DNA of 64,000 bases from Streptomyces sp. GS7 (GTDB lineage Bacteria; Actinomycetota; Actinomycetes; Streptomycetales; Streptomycetaceae): assembly GCF_009834125.1 (NCBI RefSeq), contig NZ_CP047146.1, positions 7,720,501-7,784,500 of the forward strand. The letters run 5' to 3'. The notes beneath the pieces are model-generated. The model worked only from the letters and a program-made list of their open reading frames with translations. It had not been told where the DNA came from and searched no databases. Position numbers and translations under genes: made by a program. Position 1 is the stretch's first letter. The number at the start of each line of letters is the position of its first letter. This document shows positions 8,264-16,919 of this stretch, in pieces.

Positions 8264-10543
8264 ATGGCAGTGGTCCCGCGCCCGTCCGGCCCGTCAGGCC
8301 GGCACCGTACGAACCCGTACGAAGGCGCGGTACGACCCCCTTCGCCGCCTCCCACCGCGTCTCACAGAAGAGGCAAGATTCTGTCTACGTTCCGAGAACT
8401 CGGGATTTTCCCCGAGACCGCCGAGGCCCTGGAAGCCGTCGGCATCGTTTCCCCCTTTCCCATCCAGGAGCTGACGCTCCCCGTCGCCCTTTCCGGTAAC
8501 GACGTCATCGGCCAGGCCAAGACCGGCACCGGCAAGACGCTGGGCTTCGGCCTGCCGCTGCTGGAGCGGGTCACCGTCCCCGCCGACGTCGAGGCCGGGC
8601 GCGCGAAGCCCGAGCAGCTGACCGAGGCGCCGCAGGCCCTCGTGGTCGTACCGACCCGTGAGCTGTGCCAGCAGGTCACCAACGATCTGCTGACCGCCGG
8701 CAAGGTGCGCAACGTCCGGGTGCTCGCGATCTACGGCGGCCGGGCGTACGAGCCGCAGGTCGAGGCGCTGAAGAAGGGCGTCGACGTGGTCGTCGGCACG
8801 CCCGGCCGGCTGCTCGACCTGGCGGGCCAGAAGAAGCTCAGCCTGTCGCAGGTGCGCACGCTCGTCCTGGACGAGGCCGACGAGATGCTCGACCTGGGCT
8901 TCCTGCCCGACGTCGAGAAGATCATCCAGCTGCTGCCGGCCAAGCGCCAGACGATGCTGTTCTCGGCGACCATGCCCGGCCAGGTCATCTCCCTGGCCCG
9001 CCGCTACATGTCGCAGCCCACGCACATCCGCGCCACCGCGCCGGACGACGAGGGCGCGACGGTCGCCAACATCACCCAGCACGTCTACCGCGCCCACTCC
9101 ATGGACAAGCCGGAGATGGTCGCGCGCATCCTCCAGGCGGACGGCCGCGGCCTGGCGATGCTGTTCTGCCGTACGAAGCGGACCGCCGCCGACATCGCCG
9201 ACCAGCTAGCCCGGCGCGGCTTCGCGTCCGGCGCGGTCCACGGCGACCTCGGCCAGGGCGCCCGCGAGCAGGCGCTGCGCGCCTTCCGCAACGGCAAGGT
9301 CGACGTCCTGGTCTGCACCGACGTCGCGGCCCGCGGTATCGACGTCGAGGGCGTGACGCACGTCGTCAACTACCAGTCCCCCGAAGACGAGAAGACCTAC
9401 CTGCACCGCATCGGCCGGACCGGCCGCGCGGGCGCCAAGGGCACCGCGATCACCCTCGTCGACTGGGACGACATCCCGCGCTGGAAGCTGATCAACAAGG
9501 CGCTGGACCTGCCCTTCGACGAGCCGGAGGAGACCTACTCCACCTCGCCGCACCTCTACGAGCAGCTCGGCATCCCCGAGGGCACCAAGGGCATCCTGCC
9601 GCGCGCCGAGCGCACCCGCGCCGGGCTGGCCGCCGAAGAGGTCGAGGACCTCGGCGAGACCGGTGGCCGCGGACGGGGCCGCAGGGGCGGGGCGCCGGCC
9701 GCCGAGGAGGAGCGTCCCCGCCGGACGCGTACGCCGCGGCAGCGGCGCCGTACCCGGGGCGGCTCCCTGGTGGACGACACGGCCGCTCCGGAGGCGCAGG
9801 CGAGCGAGGCGGTCGACGCCGCCGAGGGCGCGGAGGCCGCTGCCGCCGGGCCGCGGACGCCCCGGCGCCGGCGCCGGACCCGCGGGTCGGTGGCCGCAAG
9901 CGCCGCTGCCGAGGCCCGCGAGACGGCCGCCGCCACGGTCGCGGAGGCCCCGGCGGTCACGGCCGTCGTGGAGCCCGCCGCACCGGCCGCCGAGGAGACC
10001 CCGGCCGCCGCACCGCGCCGGCGCCGTACCCGCAGCGCCGCCAAGGCCGCCGTGGACGCGGTGAGCGAGGCGGCGACCGCGCCGGTGGAGACAGTCCAGG
10101 AGGCGGCCGCGGACGCCGTGGAGGCCAAGCCGAAGCGGACCCGCACCCGCAAGACCGCCGCCGCCAAGGCCGAGACCGCCCCGGCGGCCGACGCCGCGGA
10201 CGCCGTGGAGGCGAAGCCGAAGCGGACCCGTACGCGGAAGACGGCCGCCGCCAAGGCCGAGGCCGCCGTGGACACCGCGGAGGGCACCGCCGTCGAGGCG
10301 GAGGCCCCGGCCAAGCCGAAGCGGACGCGGAAGACCGCCGCCGCCAAGGCTGCCGAGGCCGGCACCGCCGAGGAGGCCCCGGCGAAGCCCAAGCGGACCC
10401 GCACCCGGAAGACCGCCGCCGCCAAGGCCGAAGCCGCCCCGGCGGCCGACGTCCCGGACGCCGCGGAGGCCAAGCCGAAGCGGACCCGGAAGCGCGCCGC
10501 GGCCAAGCCCGCCGAGGCCGCGGAGACCGCTTCCGCGAGCTGA
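8264..10543 (+). CDS. DEAD-box RNA helicase with long Lys/Arg/Ala-rich tail
   Basis: Encodes up to 759 residues. The core has the Q motif (PFPIQ, ~64), Walker A AKTGTGKT (85-92), PTREL (130), GTPGR (178), DEAD (203-206), SAT (234-236) and HRIGRTGR in the second RecA domain, all intact. From about residue 450 the protein becomes a basic, low-complexity tail with repeated KPKRTRTRKTAAAKAE units, a likely RNA- or nucleoid-binding extension. It unwinds structured RNA using ATP; the context matches M. tuberculosis Rv3211 (RhlE). The ATG at 8264 has no good ribosome-binding site. A CTG at 8381, eight bases after AGAGG, begins exactly where homology starts (STFRELG), so the true protein may be about 720 residues. 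Confidence 0.9.
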   Translation: MAVVPRPSGPSGRHRTNPYEGAVRPPSPPPTASHRRGKILSTFRELGIFPETAEALEAVGIVSPFPIQELTLPVALSGNDVIGQAKTGTGKTLGFGLPLLERVTVPADVEAGRAKPEQLTEAPQALVVVPTRELCQQVTNDLLTAGKVRNVRVLAIYGGRAYEPQVEALKKGVDVVVGTPGRLLDLAGQKKLSLSQVRTLVLDEADEMLDLGFLPDVEKIIQLLPAKRQTMLFSATMPGQVISLARRYMSQPTHIRATAPDDEGATVANITQHVYRAHSMDKPEMVARILQADGRGLAMLFCRTKRTAADIADQLARRGFASGAVHGDLGQGAREQALRAFRNGKVDVLVCTDVAARGIDVEGVTHVVNYQSPEDEKTYLHRIGRTGRAGAKGTAITLVDWDDIPRWKLINKALDLPFDEPEETYSTSPHLYEQLGIPEGTKGILPRAERTRAGLAAEEVEDLGETGGRGRGRRGGAPAAEEERPRRTRTPRQRRRTRGGSLVDDTAAPEAQASEAVDAAEGAEAAAAGPRTPRRRRRTRGSVAASAAAEARETAAATVAEAPAVTAVVEPAAPAAEETPAAAPRRRRTRSAAKAAVDAVSEAATAPVETVQEAAADAVEAKPKRTRTRKTAAAKAETAPAADAADAVEAKPKRTRTRKTAAAKAEAAVDTAEGTAVEAEAPAKPKRTRKTAAAKAAEAGTAEEAPAKPKRTRTRKTAAAKAEAAPAADVPDAAEAKPKRTRKRAAAKPAEAAETASAS
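10106..10500 (+). repeat. Imperfect coding repeats in helicase tail
   Basis: Five imperfect copies of a block encoding KPKRTR(TR)KTAAAKAE, spaced by 25-35 residues of Ala/Glu/Val-rich sequence. The basic motif resembles AT-hook/histone-H1-like tails. Confidence 0.7.
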
Positions 10544-10564
10544 CCCGGCACGGTTCGACGACGC

Positions 10565-10600
10565 ACGACCCGGCCCCGCACCCCGCGGGCGCCGGGTCGT
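10565..10600 (+). terminator. Hairpin after helicase gene
   Basis: ACGACCCGGC (10565-10574) pairs with GCCGGGTCGT (10591-10600) around a 16-base loop, 20 bases after the helicase stop. Confidence 0.7.
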
Positions 10601-10635
10601 CGGCGTCCTGGGCGGAATGCGCCCGCCCGCCCCGA

Positions 10636-10641
10636 TAGCCT
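10636..10641 (+). promoter_or_regulatory. -10 box TAGCCT of predicted leaderless transcript
   Basis: TAGCCT is followed by 7 bases and the ATG of the hydrolase gene at 10649; no ribosome-binding site is present. Confidence 0.5.
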
Positions 10642-10648
10642 CGACCTC

Positions 10649-11542
10649 ATGAGCAGGCCGCCCACCCTCGCCCTCCCCGCATGCGCCCGCGCGTACCGGC
10701 TCGACACCGCGCGCGGTGCGTTCGCCGTGCACGACGCCCGCCCCGACGGCGCACCGATCGGCACCGCCCTCCTGGTGCCCGGATTCACCGGCAGCAAGGA
10801 GGACTTCATCGCCCTGTTGGCCCCGCTGGCCGCATCCGGTTTCCGGGCGGTCGCGGTGGACGGCCGGGGGCAGCACGAATCCCCCGGCCCCCGCGATGAA
10901 CCGGCCTACGCACAAGAGGAGTTGGCCCTCGACGTCCTCGCGCAGGCGGCTGCCGTACGGAACCCCGGCGGCGGTCCGCTGCATCTGCTGGGGCACTCGC
11001 TCGGCGGGCTGATCACCCGGGCCGCGGTGCTGCGCGACCCGGCGCCGTTCCGTTCGCTGACCGTGCTCAGCTCCGGGCCCGCCGCCATCGACGCGAACCA
11101 GCAGACCCGGGTGCGGATGCTGATCGAGGCGCTCGGCACGATAGACATGGAGCGGGTCTGGGAGGCGATGCGCGCGCTGGATGCTCCCCCGGCCGACGCT
11201 GACGGGACTCCCGTCCCGGCGGCGGACGAGGCGACGCCGACGGAGATCGGCGCGTTCCTGCGGCAGCGCTGGCTGAACACCGTCCCCGAGCAACTGATCG
11301 CGACCGGCCGGCAGATGCTGGCGGAGCCCGACCGGGTCGCCGAGCTGGCCCGCACCGGGCTGCCCACCCATGTCGTGTCCGGGGCCGTCGACTACGCCTG
11401 GCCGGTAGGACTGATGGACGAGATGGCCCGGCGGCTGGCCGCCCGGCGCACGGTCATCGAGGGCGCCGAGCACTCCCCCAACGCCGAACGCCCCGCGAAG
11501 ACCGCCGAGGCGCTGGCGGGTTTCTGGAGCGAGGTGGGCTAG
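10649..11542 (+). CDS. Alpha/beta-fold hydrolase
   Basis: Encodes 297 residues. The fold signature includes VPGFTGSKEDF, the nucleophile elbow GHSLGG (Ser near 117), a likely acid in GAVDYAWP near 248 and the His of EGAEHSPN near 273. The triad is complete, so it is probably an active esterase or related hydrolase with unknown substrate. It has its own promoter (TAGCCT seven bases before ATG, no ribosome-binding site), and the hairpin upstream separates it from the helicase gene. Confidence 0.9.
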   Translation: MSRPPTLALPACARAYRLDTARGAFAVHDARPDGAPIGTALLVPGFTGSKEDFIALLAPLAASGFRAVAVDGRGQHESPGPRDEPAYAQEELALDVLAQAAAVRNPGGGPLHLLGHSLGGLITRAAVLRDPAPFRSLTVLSSGPAAIDANQQTRVRMLIEALGTIDMERVWEAMRALDAPPADADGTPVPAADEATPTEIGAFLRQRWLNTVPEQLIATGRQMLAEPDRVAELARTGLPTHVVSGAVDYAWPVGLMDEMARRLAARRTVIEGAEHSPNAERPAKTAEALAGFWSEVG

Positions 11543-11548
11543 CCGGGG

Positions 11549-11577
11549 CCGGGCGGTCCGGCCGTACCGCCGCCCGG
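11549..11577 (+). terminator. Imperfect GC-rich hairpin after hydrolase
   Basis: CCGGGCGG (11549-11556) pairs with CCGCCCGG (11570-11577) just downstream of the hydrolase stop. Confidence 0.5.
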
Positions 11578-11754
11578 CCGGTGTCCGGCAGGACAGCGCC
11601 GAACGGCTCGGCCAGCATCGAAGGGGGCGCCACCGGCGCCGCCCGGCACGAGCGGGAATCCCCGGCGCCACCGGCTCCCGGGGTCCCGCCACCGCTGCCG
11701 GCCGCAGGCCGCCGACCGCCGACCGCCGGCTTCGTACGAAGGGCAGGACACCGC

Positions 11755-12207
11755 ATGACCCAGCAGCCATCCCAGGGCTTCGCCCTCAGCCGCACCTTCG
11801 AGGCGCCTTTGGAGCGGGTGTTCGCGGCCTGGACGACGCCGGAGCACTTCGCGCACTGGTTCGGCGGGGAGCTGGCGGTGCCGGTCGAGCGGATGACGAT
11901 GGATGTCCGGCCGGGCGGCGTGTGGAGTCTGGTGATGCACACACCGGACGGCGGTGAGCTGCCGTTCTCGGGGGTCTACCAGGAGGTCGCCGCCCCGGAG
12001 CGGCTGGTGTTCACCCTCAAGGACGCCTTCGCGCCGGAGGACGCCGCGGGCGAGACCGTACGGGTCGCCCTCGCCGCCCGCGGGGGCCGTACGGAGATGG
12101 CGTTCCGCCAGGACGGCGGCAACCTCACCGCCGAGCAGTACCAGCAGGCGGAGGCGGGCTGGTCGGGCTTCTTCGACCGGCTCGCCGAACTCCTCGCCCG
12201 GCCATGA
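11755..12207 (+). CDS. SRPBCC / AHSA1-type domain protein
   Basis: Encodes 150 residues, a typical length for Activator-of-Hsp90-like (AHSA1) SRPBCC proteins. Signature parts are the N-terminal SRTFEAPLERVFAAWTTPE and HWFGGE, and the C-terminal helix GWSGFFDRLAELL. These proteins have a hydrophobic ligand pocket; the ligand is unknown. ATG at 11755 follows GAAGGGCAGGA. The 212 bases before it hold a hairpin from the previous gene and otherwise no recognisable feature. Confidence 0.88.
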   Translation: MTQQPSQGFALSRTFEAPLERVFAAWTTPEHFAHWFGGELAVPVERMTMDVRPGGVWSLVMHTPDGGELPFSGVYQEVAAPERLVFTLKDAFAPEDAAGETVRVALAARGGRTEMAFRQDGGNLTAEQYQQAEAGWSGFFDRLAELLARP

Positions 12208-12222
12208 CCCGGCGGACAGGCC

Positions 12223-13170
12223 CTAGTACTGCCCCTGCACGTGGTCCCAGAACCCGTCGCGCAGCACCCGCCGCAGGTCGGCGTGGCCGCGCAGCGAGTG
12301 CCGGAGTATCGCCTCGGCGGCGGTGAGCAGCTCCTGGTCGACGGTGCCGGGCAGATACGGGTGGCCGGGCAGCAGCTCGGCGACCCAGGCCCGGCCGCGT
12401 TCCGCCAGCCACTGGGCGGCGACCCGCGCGCCCACGAAGCGGACCTCCTCGCGGGACGGCACCGGCCCCTCGCCCGCCCCCGCCTCGGGGCATTCGCCGG
12501 CCGTCCGCCGGGTGACGTACGGCTTGCAGAAGTCCAGGTCGAAGATGCGCGCGCTGTCGACCTCCCACATCAGCGGCTCGGCCTGGTTCCGCCCGCCGGG
12601 GGCCTCGATGCCCCACAGGTGCACCCGCGCGCCGTAGCCCTGCGCCGCCTCGACCGCGGAGACCAGGTCCTCGTCGCCCCCGATGAGCACCGCGTCGCTG
12701 ATCGCGCGGTGCCGGGCCAGTGACTCCAGGTCGGTGCGGATCAGGGAGTCGACGCCCTTCTGCTGGTTGTTGGCGTTGAGGTTGCCGAGCCGGACCTTGA
12801 CGTCGGGCAGCTCGGCGATCCGCTGCTGCTCCTGGGTGTGGATCCGGCGGCGGGCGCCGTCGTACCAGTACACGCGCAGCAGCCGGCTGTCCGGGAAGAT
12901 CGTCCGCGCCTTGTCGATGAACGCCTCGATCAGCCCCTCCGCGTCCAGCTCGAACGCCTTGCGGTCCTCCGTGCCGGCGACCAGCCGCCCGGTCGCGGCG
13001 TAGACATAGCCCGCGTCGACGAAGACGGCATGGGTCGACGGGGTGGTGGCGACCTCGGCGAGGACCCGGGTGAGCAGCTCGTTGGTGCGCTCGACTCCGG
13101 CGGCGAGGGCGTCGAGTGCGGTGCGGTCAGTACTGCCCGTGGGCGGGACGTCGTTCATACCGCGACCCAT
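12223..13170 (-). CDS. NYN-domain (PIN-like nuclease fold) protein
   Basis: Encodes up to 315 residues. The NYN domain spans about residues 45-205 with conserved acidic positions at VFVDAGY (Asp52), KGVDSLIRTDL (~145) and GGDEDLV (~167), as expected for a metal-dependent RNase-like site. The C-terminal ~90 residues are helical and may be an RNA-binding or LabA-like extension. Target RNA is unknown. ATG at 13170 and ATG at 13158 (MNDVPPTG) are both possible; neither has a convincing ribosome-binding site. It converges with the AHSA1 gene (15 bases apart). Confidence 0.88.
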   Translation of the reverse strand: MGRGMNDVPPTGSTDRTALDALAAGVERTNELLTRVLAEVATTPSTHAVFVDAGYVYAATGRLVAGTEDRKAFELDAEGLIEAFIDKARTIFPDSRLLRVYWYDGARRRIHTQEQQRIAELPDVKVRLGNLNANNQQKGVDSLIRTDLESLARHRAISDAVLIGGDEDLVSAVEAAQGYGARVHLWGIEAPGGRNQAEPLMWEVDSARIFDLDFCKPYVTRRTAGECPEAGAGEGPVPSREEVRFVGARVAAQWLAERGRAWVAELLPGHPYLPGTVDQELLTAAEAILRHSLRGHADLRRVLRDGFWDHVQGQY

Positions 13171-13230
13171 TGTCCCGGCGCGCGCTCGGCGGGCACAAGC
13201 GCGCTGCCCGAAGCGGTCCGCACCACCAAT

Positions 13231-13257
13231 CCTTAGACGATGAAAAAATTTCCTTAG
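13231..13257. promoter_or_regulatory. CCTTAG direct repeat at 21-bp spacing
   Basis: CCTTAG occurs at 13231-13236 and again at 13252-13257, exactly two helical turns apart, in the AT-rich part of the gap between the divergent NYN gene and the 51-residue gene. It could be an operator with two half-sites on one DNA face. No known box was matched. Confidence 0.3.
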
Positions 13258-13375
13258 CGTAGGGAATCATTTCAGCTGTAGCCTCGTTGTACCCATACGG
13301 AACGCCCGGCAACGAAGGCGGGCAAGTCCTGTCAATCAGTTCTCCGCAGGAGGATCAGACGAAGGGAGAAGCCGC

Positions 13376-13531
13376 ATGCGCTTCGAGATCATGCGCCTGG
13401 ACGATGCGGACGGCACCGCCGTGGACAGCACCGTCGTGGACGCCGCCTCCGTCAACCGGATCGTGCAGCAGGCCGCCGCCATAGGCCAGCGCATCTACAT
13501 CCGCCCGGCCGACAACGCCGCCACCCGTTAA
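13376..13531 (+). CDS. Conserved 51-residue protein
   Basis: Encodes 51 residues, beginning MRFEIMRLDDADGTAVDS and ending RIYIRPADNAATR. ATG at 13376 is preceded by GAAGGGAGAAG at a normal distance, and codon use has the expected third-position GC bias. It has no membrane segment or zinc motif; a small alpha/beta protein is likely. I believe similar small proteins occur across Streptomyces, but the function is not known. It is a single-gene unit, divergent from the NYN gene. Confidence 0.72.
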   Translation: MRFEIMRLDDADGTAVDSTVVDAASVNRIVQQAAAIGQRIYIRPADNAATR

Positions 13532-13616
13532 CCCCTGACGGCGCGCCCCGCCGAAAGACGCACGAGCGCCCCCGTACGCACTGGCCGTACGGGGGCGCCG
13601 CCGTGTCCAGGGGCCC

Positions 13617-14222
13617 TCAGGTGCCCTGGATCACCTGGGTCACGCCGTTGATGATCTGCTGCACCGCGAGGGCGGAGAGCATCATGCCGGCGAGCCGCGT
13701 CACCAGCACCACCCCGCCGTCCTTGATCACGCGGATGATCACCAGCGAGAACCGCATCACCAGGTACAGCACCACGTGGATCGCCGCGATCGCCGCCCAG
13801 ACCGAGATCTGCGCGGCGACGCCGTGCGCGTGCTGCACCGCGAGGATCACCGACACGATCGCGCCCGGCCCGGCCAGCAGCGGCATGCCGAGCGGCACCA
13901 GCGCCACGTTGACGTCCTTGGTCTGGGTGGGCTCCTCCGACTTGCCGGTCAGCAGGTCGAGCGCCACCAGCAGGAGCAGCAGCCCGCCGGCGATCATCAG
14001 CGCGGGCGTGGAGATGTGCAGCCGCCCGAGGATCTGCTGGCCGAAGAGGCCGAAGACGGCGATGACGCCGAAGGCGACGGCGGCGGCCTGCCAGGCCATC
14101 CGGCGCTGCACCTTGGCCGGGCGGCCGGAGGTCAGGGCGAGGAAGATGGGGGTGATACCCGGCGGGTCCATGATCACGAACAGCGTGACAAAGAGGGTAC
14201 TGAAGACGGCGACGTCGAACAC
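13617..14222 (-). CDS. MarC-family integral membrane protein
   Basis: Encodes 201 residues, matching the usual MarC length when started at the GTG at 14222 (VFDVAVFSTLF). It has about six membrane segments and the family motif VIMDPPGITPIFLALT near the N-terminus. MarC/UPF0056 proteins are inner-membrane proteins; despite the name, a role in multiple antibiotic resistance is not supported. A weak AAGG lies upstream of the GTG. A longer frame to 14357 would add a non-conserved extension. It follows the PHP gene on the same strand. Confidence 0.88.
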   Translation of the reverse strand: MFDVAVFSTLFVTLFVIMDPPGITPIFLALTSGRPAKVQRRMAWQAAAVAFGVIAVFGLFGQQILGRLHISTPALMIAGGLLLLLVALDLLTGKSEEPTQTKDVNVALVPLGMPLLAGPGAIVSVILAVQHAHGVAAQISVWAAIAAIHVVLYLVMRFSLVIIRVIKDGGVVLVTRLAGMMLSALAVQQIINGVTQVIQGT

Positions 14223-14402
14223 GGTGCTGGCCTTGCGGGAGTGGTACGGGACGTACCGGATGAACAGGATGATCGGGACACCGCGTGGCGGACGGCAACA
14301 GCTCGCCACCCGCGGGGAGTTGAGGATGCTCGGCAGCGGCGCCCGGCCGGGAGGCACGGGTCGCCGTACGGCGGCGGGCCGATCCGGCCGGCGCCCGTCG
14401 GC

Positions 14403-15257
14403 TCAGCCGCCGGTGCCGGGAACGGGGAACGCGCCGGTGGCCCGGCGCACGATCTCGCCGTAGATCTCGGGATCGGTGGTGCAGTCGCCGAGGCGACAGG
14501 TCTTGCGGCTGCCGTGGTAGTCGCTGGAGCCGGTGGTCAGCAGCCCGAGTTCGGCGGCCAGACCGCGCAGCCGGGCGCGGGTCGGGGCGTCGTGGTCCAT
14601 GTGGTCGACCTCGATGCCGTCGAGACCGGCCGCGGCCAGGTCGGCTATCGCGCTCTCCGGGACGCAGCTGCCGCGCTTGACGGCCAGCGGGTGCGCGAAG
14701 ACGGTGACCCCGCCCGCGGCCCTGACGAGCCGGATGGCGTCGAACGGGTCGAGTTCGTGCTTCTCCACGTACGCCCGGCCGTCGTTCGCCAGCCACTGCG
14801 AGGTGAAGGCGTCGGACACCGAGCCGACGACGCCCAGCTCGACGAGGGCGGTGGCGATGTGCGGGCGCCCCACGGCGCCGTCGCCGGCGATCCGCGCCAC
14901 GTGCTCCCAGGTGACCGGCACCCCGAGGTCGCGCAGCTTGCCGACCATGGCGCGGGCGCGCGGCACCCGGTCGTCCCGGACGAGCTCCCGCTCGCGGGCG
15001 AGCTCCGGCTCTTCGGGGTCGAAGAGGTAGGCGAGCAGGTGCAGGCTGACGCCGTCGAGCCGGCAGGAGAGCTCGGCGCCGGTGACCAGCGTCAGCCCCT
15101 CGGGCAGCGCGGCCCGCGCCTCGGCGTGGCCGCCGACGGTGTCGTGGTCGGTCAGCGCGACGACGTCCAGACCGGCGCGTGCGGCATTGCGCACCAGCTC
15201 GGCGGGGGTGTCCGTACCGTCGGAAGCCGTGGAGTGGGTGTGCAGGTCGATACGCAC
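14403..15257 (-). CDS. PHP-domain phosphoesterase (YciV/RNase AM-like)
   Basis: Encodes 284 residues of PHP fold. Metal ligands are visible in DLHTHSTASDG (His6, His8), TDHDT (~37-41), FAHPLAV (~190) and SSDYHG (~253). The family includes 3',5'-nucleotide bisphosphate phosphatase and RNase AM (YciV), which trim 5' ends of RNA and degrade pAp; this role is likely but inferred from family only. GTG at 15257 follows CTGGAG at eight bases. It precedes marC on the same strand with 180 bases between them, so co-transcription is possible. Confidence 0.88.
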   Translation of the reverse strand: MRIDLHTHSTASDGTDTPAELVRNAARAGLDVVALTDHDTVGGHAEARAALPEGLTLVTGAELSCRLDGVSLHLLAYLFDPEEPELARERELVRDDRVPRARAMVGKLRDLGVPVTWEHVARIAGDGAVGRPHIATALVELGVVGSVSDAFTSQWLANDGRAYVEKHELDPFDAIRLVRAAGGVTVFAHPLAVKRGSCVPESAIADLAAAGLDGIEVDHMDHDAPTRARLRGLAAELGLLTTGSSDYHGSRKTCRLGDCTTDPEIYGEIVRRATGAFPVPGTGG

Positions 15258-15427
15258 GGCACGGACTCCAGACTTCTGCGGGACGGATACGGCGGCGGGG
15301 ACGGCGGACGGGCGCCGGGCCGCGGGACACCGTAAGGACTACTCGTGACTACCGGGGACTACAGAAGGATACCGGGCGGCCGGACATGCCCGCGTCAGCC
15401 GATCATCCGGCGCCCCGGGGCCGCCGG

Positions 15428-16066
15428 TCAGCTCAGGATGCGCGGCGACAGTGCCCCGCACGGCAGCAGATCCACTTCGGCGCCCGCCTCGCGCAGATCG
15501 GTCAGCACCAGCTCGTCGTACAGCAGCACCCCCGACCGCTCGGGCCAGGCGATCGCCCACAGCCACAGCCCGCGCGCCTCGCCCGCGAAGACCGCGCGGT
15601 CCGTGGGGGCGCCGTCGACGTGCCACAGCGGGGTGGGCCGGCCGGCGGCCAGCACCTTGGCGTGCGGCGACTTCTCCACGCACATGTGGGCGCCGGGGTC
15701 CGGGCCGTCGATACCGGCGTAACGGGCACCGAGGCCGACGCCCAGTTCCTCGGCGACCAGCAGGAGTTCACCGGGGCCGCCGAGCGGGCCGGGCCCCGAG
15801 CAGGCCACGGCGGTGGCCCGGCCGCCGCTGCGGTCGTCGCCCGCGCAGGCCACGCCCGTGAACAGCCAGCCCACGGGCAGCGGCCAGGGCATCCAGACGG
15901 GCACCTGCGCACGGTGCACGACAACGCCGAGCGCCTCGACACTCGGCGGGACGACCGGCTGGAGCGGGTGCACGGTGCCGTGCGCGGCGCACTGCCAGGT
16001 GTCGGAAAAGAGACCGGGCGCCCGCACCCGGCCTCCGCACTTCGGGCAACTGGGTTCGCCCCTCAT
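15428..16066 (-). CDS. DUF6758 family zinc-ribbon protein
   Basis: Encodes 212 residues. The N-terminus has a zinc ribbon, CPKCGG followed by WQCAAHG about 20 residues later, and the rest is a compact domain rich in Gly and Trp without membrane segments. I recall this family as DUF6758; function unknown. AGGAGG lies 13 bases before ATG 16066 but only 4 before an in-frame TTG at 16075, so the start is uncertain by three codons. Confidence 0.78.
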   Translation of the reverse strand: MRGEPSCPKCGGRVRAPGLFSDTWQCAAHGTVHPLQPVVPPSVEALGVVVHRAQVPVWMPWPLPVGWLFTGVACAGDDRSGGRATAVACSGPGPLGGPGELLLVAEELGVGLGARYAGIDGPDPGAHMCVEKSPHAKVLAAGRPTPLWHVDGAPTDRAVFAGEARGLWLWAIAWPERSGVLLYDELVLTDLREAGAEVDLLPCGALSPRILS

Positions 16067-16280
16067 AAGGACCAACGGTCCTCCTGGGCCGCCGTCCCGT
16101 CAAGGACGATCACTCGACCGGTGTGCCCCGAATCGCGTACCCGGCCGCACACTTGGCCGTATTCCCCACCCCGCTCCCGACCGTCCCAAAACCAGTTGCC
16201 ATTCGCATCCATTAGGGCGCCTAAGCAGGTATGCGCACAGGCCGACGATCGCCGGAAGTGGTCGGCGACCGGGTCCCGGG

Positions 16281-16919
16281 TCAGTCCAGCGGCACGCTTC
16301 GGCGCAGCGGATCCCGCAGATCCGTCCCCTGCCGGAGCCAGCGCTCCTCCAGCGCCTCGGCGCCGTGCACCCGCTTCCAGGCGGCCTCGTTCGGTGTCAT
16401 CGGCAGCAGCGGCAGGAACCGCACCGGATCCATCGGCTCATCCAGCTCCAGATCCTCGACCAGCCCGCCGGGCGCGCTCACCAGGACGGAAGTGAACGGC
16501 GCCCCCGGCCACAGCGGATCGCCCACGTCCAGCGAGGCCCCCGGTGCCACGACCACGCCCTCGACCTGCGGGGACGCGGCGAGCACGGCCAGCGGGTGGA
16601 GCACCTTGTCGGTGTCGGCACGGCCGGCCCGTACGGACAGTAGGAGTTCGGCGCGGGGGCCGCGCACGGGGTCGGCGACGACAACCGACAGGGGCGCCGC
16701 GAAGCGGCTCGCCGAGGGGTGGTGGTCTGGCGAGGGGCCGGCCGGATCGGCCATCGGCTGGGCGGACATTCCGAGCGTCGCGTAGCGGACCACGTCGCTG
16801 TCCACGAAGCGGAGCACCTCGATGCGGTCGGTGCCGAGGAAGGTGATGGCGGCGCGGGCGTCCGGTTCGCCCAGGGCCGTACGCAGCCGGGCCTCGACCA
16901 GCTCAAGAACGTCAGACAT
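16281..16919 (-). CDS. Suppressor-of-fused (SUFU) domain protein
   Basis: Encodes 212 residues. The pattern of a short N-terminal helix, a long alpha/beta domain and the C-terminal LLPMTPNEAAWKRVHGAEAL element matches bacterial SUFU-like proteins. In bacteria these occur as immunity or binding proteins and as orphan genes; the role here is unknown. ATG at 16919 has no ribosome-binding site; TATGCT ends 6 bases upstream, fitting leaderless transcription. Confidence 0.82.
   Translation of the reverse strand: MSDVLELVEARLRTALGEPDARAAITFLGTDRIEVLRFVDSDVVRYATLGMSAQPMADPAGPSPDHHPSASRFAAPLSVVVADPVRGPRAELLLSVRAGRADTDKVLHPLAVLAASPQVEGVVVAPGASLDVGDPLWPGAPFTSVLVSAPGGLVEDLELDEPMDPVRFLPLLPMTPNEAAWKRVHGAEALEERWLRQGTDLRDPLRRSVPLD

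Noticed and set aside
9206..11770. Leftward 854-residue frame opposite the helicase and hydrolase
   Set aside because: It spans two genes with intact motifs on the other strand and has no recognisable domain.
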